The translations under genes were made by a program, and so were the position numbers. Of a DNA stretch of 64,000 nt, positions 23,037 to 36,230 are shown in pieces. The notes under the pieces are model-generated. The model worked only from the letters and a program-made list of their open reading frames with translations. It ran no database searches and had not been told where the DNA came from. Every line of letters begins with the position of its first letter. Position 1 is the first letter of the stretch. The stretch is from Apus apus (Eukaryota; Chordata; Aves; Apodiformes; Apodidae): positions 64,128,905 to 64,192,904 of the forward strand of contig NC_067312.1 in the NCBI RefSeq assembly GCF_020740795.1, given 5' to 3'.

Positions 23037-25869
23037 TGTATTCTGTGTTTAAAATGGTTTGCTTTTTCCCAGCCAATGTTGTCAACTGGACCAATATGTT
23101 CCTGGAGCCATTTGCAGGCCAAGTGCCAGGCTACAGTTGTGAAACGCAGTGGCCTGCCCTTCAGCTTCGTCAAAACTTTTCTCCCAGGGACAGGAGAAAT
23201 GCCAGGGCTACCACAGATGGTCACCAACAAGCAGTTTCCCAGGTGTAAAAGTCTGATTCAGAGCTAAAGCCCTATGTCCAGCTTGCTATGAGCATAGTTC
23301 TAGAGACTGTCAGCAAGAGCTCTGATAAAGACCCTAGCCAAGAGCAAGCTCCCCTGTTGCCTGTGACTTTCAGCTCATCCGAAAGCTGATGGGGGCTGGA
23401 AAGTGCCCAGCGACAGGTTTTCTGTGAAGCATTTTACTGGGGAGGTTTCATGAAGCTGACACTCAGTCAGAGGACACTGTGGATTTTACAGCAGTGTAAA
23501 ACTTACTCCTTGCACAGACCTGGAGCTCTTCCTATGCTGAGGATTTTCTGAAGAACCACATGGACCCAGGAAATGATGGGAGAATGGAAGAGAAGTAGCA
23601 GGATTGCACCACTATGTGCTGGCCCTTTCCAGTGTGCTGAGGCTGACTCTTTTGAGCCTTAGTGACAGCTCCAGTGTCTCAGGCTGGGCAGATGAGAGAT
23701 GTGAAACCTGATACTCCGTAGTTGAATCACTTCTCACAGAAAGGATAATTTTGTCCCAGCTGCTCTCCGTGCAGCATCCCTGCAGATGTTTTGGGAACAG
23801 AGGCATATCAGGCTTCTTCAGGGCTATCAGGGAGCAGGTAGCTCTTCTGCCAACAGGCTGTGCACATAGCAGTCAGACATAATATCTGCTCCCTGTTGTT
23901 GATTGCCTTTGCTGGTTCTTGCTTTTTCCCAAAGCAGCAGTGATGACCCCAGCTAGAAGTGGGATGTGGTGCAGATACACTGGTGCTCTCCTGAGAGGCA
24001 CTTAAAAGCTTGAAGGTGCCAGGAACATACTATTCAATGCATGGTCACCATTTTGGGATGAGCAGGGGTTGATGAGTTGGGTAGGAGAAAACAGGGTGCT
24101 TTACAACCCTGCGAAGAGTGAAATGTGCCATTTCCTCTCAGGCGGTGCAGTTTTTTCAGTGTCTGCTTCTTGCCTGGTGCCACACCATCTTTTTTTTTTT
24201 TTTAATTCCCACTTTTGACCTACAGGTGCAATATTGACAGGTTTAAGTGTTGAATGGCTTTTGCACTGGACTTTCTGGATGTCATAGCTAAGGTACAGGT
24301 CCTTTGGACTCTGAGGAGATCAGTTGCTGGTATACAGCATAGTATGGATAGATGCAAACAGCCAGAGTCCGAGTGATGAAAATGTTTCTCAGCCCTTGAC
24401 AGATGTTTTCCCTCTCATAACTTAGTTTACCTAAAATGTTAGTTATCACCTCTGCAGAATGCAATTAATTTAACAAGTATTAGGGGGGTGCTTGCAATTC
24501 CAGACACCATCCATATGCACATCTGTAGTATCCCAAAGCTGGTTACACTCAAGAACAGGATTTGACATCTCCCTGCCCTGGTGATACCTGTCATTCTACC
24601 CTGACAGTTGTGTTGCTCAGTAAATATTTTCTCATCTTTCCAGCAATGATCATGCAGATCTCACTTCCTAACCCACCTTGATTCAACATGACTCAAGGGG
24701 GTTGCTTCACTGTAGTTCAGCACTCTACATCTATTTTTGTCTTCAAATGTAATCTAGTACACATAATTCTGTCATTAGAAGTGTTAGGCCAAAGGCTTTT
24801 CATTAACCTGACAGCATCTGGGCTCAGAGCTCCTCTTGGTCTGCACTTTTTTTAGCAATGGTAATGATTGGTGGTCAGGCTACTGTTGCCTAGTTTTTTT
24901 CATCTTACTTCAGTGAATACCATCAAGTGTAAAGTGTTTCAGGGTACAGCAATGGGTAGTTGATCCCTAAGGCAGAGGGATCACAGGGTCATCAAGGTCT
25001 TCACAAGTTCCATCCACTGCCCCTGAATCAAGGAGCAGGGCAGGCACCGTAGTGGCAGCTGTGGTCAGCCCGCAGTCCAGATCATCACATCTGGACCAGG
25101 CAAATTGAAAGTAGCAGAACAACTCTGAGGTCAAGCTGGGAAATCAGTCTGTAGATTTGGGTCCAAATCAATAAGGTTGATGGCCAGATGTTGGCAGTGC
25201 TGAGACCAGCACTTCTACAACATAGCTGGAGTAGTGGTTGAAGGCCCCAGCCTGAGCTGAAATGGGGCAGAGGTGGTAGGTGGGGGCCTCAGGGGTGTTG
25301 TTCTCAGCCATTGAGGCCTGTTAGTGCATTGAAGCCCTGAATAAACATCTGTCAATACAGATAGTAATTGCATACTAATCTTAACTGAAGTGGGAAGAGG
25401 CTGTTTTGCAAACAATGGCAATACTTACACTTTGTTGAAGGAGAGGACTCTGTGAAGGTGCAATGTTCTTCCTATGCTGGGTTATGTACTTCTTCCCCAG
25501 GAGTGTTGCAGTGCTCTGCAATTTATTTGTGAGGGAAATAAATCCACAAGATTTTACTGCTGGTTATAAAGTTCCGGGTTTACTCCACTGTCCCTGAGCG
25601 AAGAGCTACCCTGTGTCCAATTGTCAAAGTTTAGCTGAGAACTTAATTAAAACAAGCCAGACTTTATTAAGAAAATAAACAAAAATAGCCCCAAGCAGGG
25701 CTCAGGCAACTACCCTGCAACCACCACTGCCTTACCTTTAGTGAAGGAATTGGTATGCCAAGAATACAGTGTGATGCCTGTTTTCTTCATAGGAAGAGCT
25801 TATCACCTGCCTGAGTCTTGGGACTCAGAATGACAATGGGAAGCTAAACATACAGGCAGAGAAAAGGGA

Positions 25870-25957
25870 TAGATCCTGCTCTGGCAGGGGGGTTGGACTA
25901 GATGATCTTTCAAGATCTCTTCCAGCCCCTAAGATTCTGTGATTCTCTGATTCTGTG
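25870..25957 (+). mobile_element. CR1 LINE 3' end fragment
   Basis: tctggcaggggggttggact, agatgatctttcaagatctc and the tail attctgtgattctctgattc mark the last 90 bp of a CR1. Confidence 0.9.
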
Positions 25958-28900
25958 TGGACTGTGGCGAGGCAGAGGCACAAATAATAACAAATAACAA
26001 AGTCCTGTAGAAAAATCAGAATATCCAAGTCCTTTTTCAAAGAGTCCTTTGAAAAGCTTTCATTGGCTCATTTTGTCTAAGCAAGTCAACCCAACAGTAC
26101 TCAATCAAAATTATATCTTGGTTACAAAGCTATTTGCCATTTTGACACCAAGTATAGCCTTAATGTCCATGTTAGACCTCCTATGGCCATCACATGAGCT
26201 CATGAGGCAACCCATTAGAAGCTCTTCAAGTTAGGAACCATGTCAGTAATTGAGAACATAAGTACTCTCCCAGCACTGTGCCTGTGGAGCAGGTAAAGCA
26301 AATAAAAAATATCAGGCCACTAGACCTTTCAGAACAAGGAATGAAGATGTTTTCTTCTGCTATATGGTCTTCTCAACTGTAGGTCTGTATTGCTCATAAT
26401 CAGTCAAGAAACCAAAGTTCAGATCAAATGCTCTGACTTTCGTTCTGCCATTGCTGCAGCAAACCTGTGGTTTGTCTCTAATGCCTTATACATCCGTCTT
26501 GTATAAGCACTAATTAATGTTTAATTCCTTACCAAAGTCTTCCATTAGGGATTCACTTTATTTCTGGGAGGCATGGGACCATCACAGCTAACATGTATCA
26601 TTTCTTTGACAGTTTTATGGTTCAGTTGGAACAATTTGCAGAGCTGTCCATCAGTATCTTCCCCGCAGCTTTGCAGCCTTTCTATTTTAGTCATGAACTG
26701 AAGAACAGGGCAGAGTAACAGGCTACTAAGTGATACTTAGAAACTGAAGGAATAAAGTTTAGAAAAGCTGTGGGAGGTACTTTGCCTAATGATTTATTGA
26801 TTTGTTTTACTTTGTTTTGTGAAGGCTTAATGCTAGTGCACTAGAAGAGGAGCTGTGCTTCAGAGACATCTCAGCAGTGCAGGACTTGCAGTGTTTTTTG
26901 TGCCAGGGGTTTTAAACAGGTCTTCCCATCAAGTAGTACCTCTACTGCCACTTCTCCTGGGCTGGATAGGGAAGACAAACACCTGTGCTGTCTTAGTGTG
27001 GGCTTGACAGTGCACACTGTAGAAGGCCTTTTTGCACTTTTTGAGTGTGTGGGTGTCACCTGGTAGAGCAACAGCAAGAGAGAAGGAAAGAGATGTCAAG
27101 ATCTTCAGCCACTGGGCAGCTCTGCAGGCACATTGCCTGGCAAAGCAGGAACAAGCCTGTGTCCTTACTCCTCCAGGGATGGACAATCTCTATGAAATGG
27201 CTGTGCATCTCCCCCATGCTCCCTGAAGGCCTCTTTAGGTACTAGCATGTAAACCCCAGGCATATCCCCACCACTGCAGTACTTGGCTTAGTCTCAAAAC
27301 AGAGCTTGTACCTTGACAGATATACCTGTGGTCACAGTTGAAAACAAGCCAGAAATAAATGGTGACAGACAGTTGGTGATAGCCCTCCCATTTCATTGTG
27401 CATCCAAATGATAGAGGAGGATATTCATGCCAGCATTTCAGACAGCTTCCCCAGAAAGCCAGTCCTTCATCTTAAAGAGCAGTGAGCAGTCCCAGACCAA
27501 CAGACTCTTGCCAGCTGCTCCAGCATTTTATACAGTGCTCTCTAGGGGCTTTTTGTGATGGCAGGAGGAGCCTGCTAATACACATAGTGCACTCCTGTGA
27601 AAAGAAAAGCTTGGGATTTGCCCCTCAAACTTGTATTTATGTTTAGCTTGATACAGAGTGAGAGGAACGAGTCCTGAAAAGTATAAGTGTGTAATGTATA
27701 GGCTAAAGCAAGATGTACTTGCTGGGTTGCTTGAAAGGTTGTTGCTATGCTTGTCTTCAGGTTTCAGGCCAAGGAAAAGGTGTAGATTATATTTTTTGTA
27801 GGTTAATCTTGGGGAATCTCAGGCAAGGTTTTTGCATTTGCACAGCTGTGGCATGGATGTGCTCCAGTTAACTGACTACTCATTTTAAGGGAACAGAACT
27901 CTTAAAACATCTTAAAACTGGCAGGTTTTGAAGTTCAAATAATATATTAGAACATAAGGTCATCCAGCTTAAGGGGTTTGCCAGTGCTTCCTGAATAGAT
28001 CTTGTGAATTCTTTTGTGTAGTTAGACTTCTCAGTTTTACCACTTCATGAAGATGAATTGGTAAACTCCTTGACCTGGAGCACAATTGCTTTCCTCCGAA
28101 GTCTGAAGCAGCTTTAGCAGTGTAACAGACGTGAGTGTTCCACATTCACTTGGGACTTTATGGACATATGCTTCTGTACCATTGCATGCTGTGATGCAGC
28201 CTGATCTGGACAGCACCATCAGCGGGTTTAGGTTAGAACCGTGCATCAGTTTCAAGTATGCTTGAGACTCTGAGGGCCTTCCCATCCCATCCTATCAAAA
28301 TGGTTAGTACAAGTTGCTGTGTGTGCACACACAAAAACACACCCTGTTCCCATTATCAGCAGAGTCAGCTCTCAATTTCTTGTCAGTCAGAGGTTGCTGT
28401 CTGCAAACAGGTCTCCTTGGAGAGATGATATTCCTATATTATATTTTTTCTGTGTGGTGGCTTCATTTCTCTTCATGGGGCATAGTTTTCTCCTCCCAGA
28501 TTTCCATGTAACTCCTCACTGTTTCTAGCTAACCAAATGGGTGAGAAAGGAGGAATTTTTTTAATGAAAAGGGGATGAAAAGGAGCAGTACTGAAATCTC
28601 TGCTTTCCAGACAATATCCTCTTCTTTCAAACATCAGCCACACTGATGAGAATTTCTTCAGAATTATTGGAATTTTTGGGTTAAAGGGGGAAGGATGGAA
28701 CAAACTATAGAAATAAAATAGAACTCAGTAATCTCTCTGATAGCTTTTCATGTGACAAGTAACAGAGGATTCTGTCAATACAGGATACCATGGGAGTAAA
28801 ATAATATTTTTTTTTTCCCCTCCCCAAATTAACCATTTTCAAGAGAAATAACTTTGAAAAACACAAGTAGGATACTTGAAAAATTTCTACTGGTCATAGA

Positions 28901-31900
28901 GGTGGCCAAGGGAGATTAGGTGTCTTTAGAAAAAGACTTTGTCTAAGTTGCAAGGCTTCTAGCCGTTTCTAAAGTAAGGGAGATATTGCTGAAACAGCAA
29001 CATTTTGGTTCTAGGATATCTTCACTGTCATTGTTCTTCATGGAAGTTTTACCCTTTGCTCTTCCTTTTCAAGCTGCAGCTCATTGACAAAACAAATGTG
29101 TTAGACAAGCACTGATACGCTCTTGCCTGTCTTGGTGATGATGTCTGTCATGGTGCCAACTGGCTGTGATGCCCAGTGGATCACAGTTGCCACTTTGTGT
29201 CACTTCTTGCCCTTCATCATCTTCTCTCTTAATGTTTTTTGTGTTTGGGCCCTGGAACTTTGCAGCTGAATTTGCAAGCCTGAAGCTAAAGGGTGTCCAG
29301 CCAATTTATATTTGCCTTCTTCAACACTTTTGACTCAAAACTGCTGCATCTTTTCTGGGGTATATGAATGACAGAGATCTGCCTGGCATGCTCTGCACGT
29401 TCCATATCAACATATGCTTGAGCCTTGATTGTGTCACATATTTACATTCTTATTTATGTGGGTAATGCAGGCTGATTTAAGATGTTCTTAATAGTGTGCT
29501 AGTGGATGCTCTGCCAAAAATAAAGTCACAAGAGTTAGTTGCAGCACTTTGCTGTCCAGCTCTATTGCTGCTTACTATCATATGCTTTGCAATATTTGCT
29601 CCTTATATATTTATATAGGTGAGTCATGAGGTCAAAAGCAATATATGTACAGTATTATAGTTACAATGCCTTAAGACATAGCACAGAAAATTAAAATAGG
29701 ACACGCTGCATATCCTGTGGAGTCTGCAAATAAATTGTCAGATCTTTCCTCACTTCTGTCATCCAGTTTTCTCCTTAAAGAGAAGAAAATTATTCTCACT
29801 GTTCATGTAAGTCTACCATCTGAACTTCCATGTTACTGCCTAGGTTTGCAAATTTTAGGGCGTGCCAGATGCTACAAGCATACAGCAAATGGAGGGTCTG
29901 TGCCTATCTCAGAGTATATAGAGTAAGAGGCAAAGCATTTTTATCCTGTTGCATCAGATGAAACAAGGGGAGGAAAAAGGGTGGGATTTGCCTAGCCTAA
30001 CCTAAGCCATACAGATGCCAGAGTTACCTAGTCCCTGCAGAACAGGCTCTCAGGTGTTCCTGTTCCAAGTCAAGCTATGCAGCAGCAAGCTTCTTCCACT
30101 GATGGCAGAGAAAGCCTTGAAATGGACATCTAATTTATGAATAGCTGGAGTTAGACGGAATTAATCCCCAATAAAGCAGTTTATTTACTTCTGCATGAAG
30201 CGAAGACAGGAATACTTTAGCTCTCTCTATCCCTATGACTGCATCACAAAGACTGTGGCATGGCAGCTCATCACCAAACACTCCTGCCTAATCCCAAGCT
30301 TATGCACAAAAATTGAAGCCCTTCAGACATTGCCTTGCTCATAGTTAATAGTCAGTGGCAATACTTATGTACTAAGGCAGAAGATGTTTTTAATTAATGT
30401 TTCCACTTCCTCCCTCTCTCAGGCACAATGCTCATTATGAGGTTGCTGTTACTCTCTTTTCTTCCTTCCAAATGCTTTTTCAGAGCACAACAGAAAATAT
30501 GGTTTCTGACCACAATGACATCAAGCTTTCTCCTTATACATTTTGGCCGGAGGCACAAGAGGTATTGATGGCTGGGTCTGTCCTAGAAACGTCTGTATTC
30601 ATAAGTTTCACAAAACCATGCATTAAATGAAGTGTACAGATCTTTGTAGCTGTCAGACAGTCATTTAACAAGAAATAAAGCATTGCTACATAAAGAAGAA
30701 AGATATAAAAGAAGAAAAAGAAGAAAGTGTCAACTTTGCTGGTGGCCTTCATGCCTACCTCACTGATATAAAGGTGTCTGTAGGAGAGATAGACTTGTCC
30801 ACCAACCTACCAAAAGCAAGATCCTGCCACTTGGCTCTTGTTAATCTGAATGCACCTCTTTGTGCTTTCAGTCAGTTACTCTTTTCTTAGTGGGTTTGCT
30901 CCTCACATAGTAGAGGGTAGATTTTCTTTCTTCCTGAATTACCTGAAGATTTGCATCGTAATTTCTCACCCATTGAAATAGGAAAGGGCAGCTGCTCTGC
31001 TTTAGCAGCCTTTAAGTGCTCTCCTTCCCGATGGAAAGTTATGCCAGCCCCAAAACATTAAAAAATCATAACTTAGGCATCCCAAAGTGACACGTTTCAG
31101 GACCACTGGATCTTTGGTCACTTATACTGCAGTGTCTTTATTCTTTGAGGCTCTGAAGATGATGAGTAATTTAAATTCTGTCAGTCCCACAGCTGTTTTT
31201 CTCAGTACACTTTGTTTGAAAGCCAGCAGTTAAGTAATGAATAACATGGATTTACAATATTTTCAGCTCAAGCCTGGATTTTTGGCTAAGTGGTTCTGTT
31301 TGCAGAAGGATGGCACAATTTTCTAAGGCTAATAAAGTCCTCTCCCTCCCCTTCATATAAATCAATGGAAAATTGAAATATTTCACATAGGAGGCATGTC
31401 ATGATGAGATTTCATAGGAGATGTCGCTTGCCTGCTTGGTCTTCTAAGGCTGCTGTATGTCATTACAGTCATAGCATGTTCCTCTTCTGCTCACCAAGGG
31501 CTCTGTTAGGAAGTTTAGGTTTGGCCAAATACTTCTTTTTATCAGTTTTAGTTTTTTACCTGAAAGGAAATTGAAATGTCTTATGAAAATGTGCATGATT
31601 TTCTGACAAACGGTAGAAATGGTTCAGAAACAATAGCTCTGGGCTATCTAAAACAGCACTGCCAAGTCATGTTGGCATAATCTGAGTACAAGTTCTGTGG
31701 CACAGTGGAGACTCAGTTTCAGCACTGAGATAACAGTTTTCTCTTTCAAAGAGGGAGAAGTTCTCTAGAGACTTGCACCAGTTCCATCTGGAGAAGATGT
31801 ATGTCCCCTGAGAATTCTGATCAAAGTTCTCAGCTGATGGGAAATCCAAGCATACTAAATGTGTTTCATTGCATGTCAAGGGTCTGACATCAGTGCTCTA

Positions 31901-32999
31901 AATCTGCATACTTTGGTATGTTTTCCTGAAGTAAAAAAAAAACATTTACACAATTTCTCAGTTCCACATGGAATTTTAGCAGAACTATTGAGTTCTGACT
32001 GACTAAATTCCTGCCTATTTTCATTAGTCATTTTACTCCCAGATTTCTCAAGATTTTGTGTCTTTAGTTTTTGCCAGAAGAGCTCCTGTTGAAGAGCTCC
32101 TGTTGACCAATTTCCAGTGAAATACGATGAAAAAAACAAAAATAGGGTCTTAGTATCAGGTGAAAATATGGTGGTGAATATACGTGATTTTCCAGGAGCT
32201 ATCCCTTTGTGGTTAGTGCCCTGAAGTCCACATTTTCATGTTCAATTTATATTGACGCTGTGATTGCTCAGTGCTTTGCCTTTTCCAAGTGTTGTCATGA
32301 CCATTGAGATTTTCTTCCTTCTCCATGCCTTGTCACTTGGTAGAAATCTGAGGGATCACAAGAGTCAAGCTCTCTTTGTCCATGGCTGGCATCCTGGAAA
32401 AAGTCTGATCTTCTGCCTTTGATCCTGATCTGTGCATTCTTGAATCCAGTTCCCATCTGCTGCTAACTCCAGGATACCAGTCTGGGACTTTCCCAGGGCC
32501 TGCTGTGCAGCTTCAGTGGGGATGTGTTACTTGGGGAGAGGGCATGTGGGGAGGGGGCAGGGTGAGTATTACTTGATCTGTATCTATTTGTGCATGTTTC
32601 TTTATTTTCCTTTTTTATCATTAGTATCTCATTTAAGCTGTGTAGTTTACTTTCCAACCCGAAAGTCTCTCTTCCTTACTCTCTTTTCATTCTCTTTCTG
32701 GGAAGGGAGAGAGGCTTATAAAGAACATCTGATACTCATTTAATTGCTGGCCCAGCATTAAACCTTCTAAAGATGATATGCCAGATTTCACACAGGTGCA
32801 TGGCTCTGCACATGTATGCACATACAGGAGAGAAGACAACATAATCTATTCAGAGTTGTGTGAGGGTGTTCTTCCATGTGGCTCAGTGTGAGCATAGGAG
32901 GTCCTGCTTCAGCACCTGTGGAAGCTGATACACATTTGTGCTTTGTGCTGTGGGTTTCAGTGCTGGAACACTGAGCCTGAGGAGCAGGCTTCAGAGGAC

Positions 33000-33690
33000 A
33001 GAACATTCGAGAAAGGGGAGCACAGAGAGAGAGAGAAAGAAAGAGAGACAAAGGGATCTCCAGTAGTGGGGTAAAGAGGAGGGAGGAGTAGAAAGACAGA
33101 AGTTGAAGCAGGCATAAACGGAGGAAAAGAATCAGAACAAGTAAAAGGAGCAGAAAGGACTAAGAGAAGGGGGAGGAAAATTGCCACTTTTCTCTCCCTC
33201 CTGTCTTTCTCACCACTTCTTGATTCCCTGGTTCTTTGTCAAACGAGGAAAAGAGACAGGAAGATAGGTAGATAGAGAGGAGGAAAAAAAGAGAGGCGAG
33301 AAAAAAGGCAGAATGAAACAAGTTTGGAGGAGAGAAGCAGGTTGGGAGCAGAAGGCTTTGTGGTAATTATGGGAGTGTTTTCAACATGGGCAGATGCGTG
33401 GTGAAGAGGGAGGAAAAGAAAGTGGGTACAAGAGGTCAGAGGCTAGGTCACTGGAGGGTGACACAGGAGATTAGGATACTGCCATGATGAACTCACAGAA
33501 GAAGAGAAGGAAAACACTAAGCTCACTCAAAAGCAGGGAAGGTGAGAAGTGGAAACCTAAAGCTCATCAAACAAGCATTTGCATACTGAACTGGAGGAGA
33601 GAGGGTAGGGCTGGGGGAGAGAATGTAGTTCAGAAACAAAGAGCAGGAGCAGCCAATAAAAACAGCTGAGGCAAAACAGCTCCCGGATGA
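33000..33690. repeat. Purine-rich (GA-rich) low-complexity block
   Basis: The plus strand is strongly purine-biased for roughly 700 bp, with cores at 33005-33185, 33241-33345 and 33484-33690 built from gagagagaaagaaaga, ggaggaaaa and similar words, interrupted by a short pyrimidine-rich segment near 33190-33240. Confidence 0.75.
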
Positions 33691-36180
33691 TGTTAGAAAG
33701 GAGAAGGTAGGAAGCAATTAGTTGCTCTGCCTTAGTAATAGATAAATACTTGTTAGTGAAAGATATCTGTGGCAACACAGTTCATAGATGCTGAAGTTTT
33801 ACCCAACTACTTGTGTGAAAAATGTCTCTTGGTGATTTCCAGTTTCAGCCCAGTGCTCACTGAGTGAGATAGAGCACGTCAGGGGGTTGTTCCAGAGATG
33901 GCCTCTGACTCTGTGCCCAAGGTCCGCAATGCCTTGAATTGTGAAAAAGCCTGCTTTACTTTCTACTGTCAGCTGGAGTTGCTGCTGACAAGGGATGGCA
34001 GCTTAGCTTGAAAGGTCTGGAAGGTGACAGTCTCCAACTAGCATGAATCAGAACAGAGCATTTTAAGATAAAATGTCTGTGTTCACAAACAGCTGAGTTG
34101 TCCATGCAGCACAGACATGGAAAAAGCACCAGTCCAAACAACCTTTGCAAGCTAAACTACTCTTTCATCAAGTCAGAGCCTGCACTGCAGCTTCATGTCC
34201 CAGTCTTTACAGCTGGTCCTTCATTTCCATGCTCAGTTAAAGCATATCCCCCTCTCAGAGATCCCTTCTCTGTCTGTGATCTTCACCAAGTTTCCTCTTT
34301 CCCTTAACTTTGCTAATACACAATCTATCCAACTGACTACAGAATTATCAGTAAGGTGGTGGGGTTTGACTGATGTTTTCCCTATCCCATTATAGGTTCC
34401 TTCCTCTAGCATAATTTTTATTAGCAGTAGGTGTGTTGTGCTGGAGGAAGTGCTATGTGTGAATACCCAGATGGAAGGGAGCTGTAGCTGAGTTGATTGC
34501 TTCTTTAGTATCTGTCTGCTTGCTAAAGCAGTAAGTAGCAGAGTAGACATAACATGCAATGCTGTGGAGATCCCAGCCATCTTCACAGCTATTTCAGCAC
34601 AGCCATAGCAAGCAGATGCACAGGTAGCCCTGAGGAAGAAAATAGTGAGAAACAGTTCATGCCCCCACAGTGCTTCTAGACCAGCAATAGAAGGAGGAAC
34701 AGGTTGCCCCTGGGTGCAAATTCACTTGCCCAGTGGTAGTTAGCAAATAGTCCACAGGAGTGGGGAGTGAACTCCCACATAGAATTCAGTGGCTTTTCAG
34801 CAGGTGGTCAATGAGTGGCTTGCCATGGAAAAGGTGTTTGTCACAGCCGCACTGCAGATGAACCCCGTTGCATTGTCAAAGCCTACAAACAATTCAGATA
34901 CAGCTCTCCAGCAGAGAACTACTTGACTCTAGAGCCATTCAAACCTAGGGCTTACTCCAAAAGTCAGGATCTGTGTCATTAGCATTACCAGTAGCAACAG
35001 GGCATATGCTTTCAGCAGAATTACAGGGCACACAGGCAACCCTCCAAATGGGTCCTAATGTTTTTTTCACAGTCAACACTATGCAACTTTTACAATGTCA
35101 TGCTCTAGTGGTGAAATGCATCCATGTGCTAGAAACCTTTATAGTGGGCAGATTTTGTGCATCCCTGCAAGCTGCTTGTCCTCTTTTGCTTGAGCTACCT
35201 TGCCTCAAGGAAGAAGACCAGAGATTTTGCTCTGAGTCAGTATGTTCTTGGAGGATAAAAGCACACGTGAAGGGAGTAAATCAGCCTTTTATTCCATAAA
35301 TTGAGGGAAAGGAAGAGTGAAAACCTGTCTATGTGCTTGCTGTTTGAGCCTGGCATGTTGACACCTTCCTTGGCCAGTTCATGCTGGTTTCAGTTAGATT
35401 CCTTACCTAGTGGCAATGTTTCACAAAGTTTTTGTTCCACTTCCAAGTGGTTCTGTGTTGCTGAGGCAGTGCCTCAGCTGGTCTCTGGCCCCTCCATCTG
35501 GATGCCTCTTCAACTGCTTGTTGTGGCCCAGTTTGTACTCTGCTGCCTCTTCATCATTTCCCAAAGGTAGCACCCACTCCAGCAGGGTCCTACCAGAAGG
35601 GCAGGTGTGTCACAACCCCTTCTGCCATCTGTGCACGGAATGGTTGGCATTGCCTCCTAACTCAGCCTTCTTCCCTAGTCCCCTCATCCCCATAACAAAG
35701 CTGCTCTTTACCTAGCTGGCCTGCCATTGCTCTCCTTCTCATTAGGGTGGTAATACACTCATTACCCTCACCTCTGAAGATCTTTCTGTTTAACCCAGAT
35801 AAGCCTTTGCAGGTCTGTTCCTTTCTTACATGTGATTCCCTGGCCTGTCAGTTTTTTGGAAGAACAAAAAGTTTGGAAATGTCAAAACATTTTGTCCTGG
35901 GGTCAGTTTGTTTTCAAATTCCATCAGACTATGTTACCATGTGTCATTTTTCTGTAAACACTGGACTTTTAACAAGAGTGCTTATGCCATGACTACAGCC
36001 AGCCACAGGCATCCGTCCTGTGATGCTCCATGGCTGCATAATTCTGTTAAGCACAGTGCACCATGGGCAGCATAAATTCAAGGAGGAAGTATGAGCTTCA
36101 TTGGATAAGGTTAGGGAACTACAAGGTTATGGAGCTGGACTTGTTAACATCATTCTAACAAACATTGTAACTTGGGAAAG

Positions 36181-36230
36181 CCACAGAATCACAGAATCCT
36201 TACAGTTGGAAAGACCTAAAATCAAAAAGC
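36181..36230 (-). mobile_element. Short CR1 3' end, minus orientation
   Basis: cacagaatcacagaatcctt followed by acagttggaaagaccta is the reverse complement of a CR1 terminus. Confidence 0.7.
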
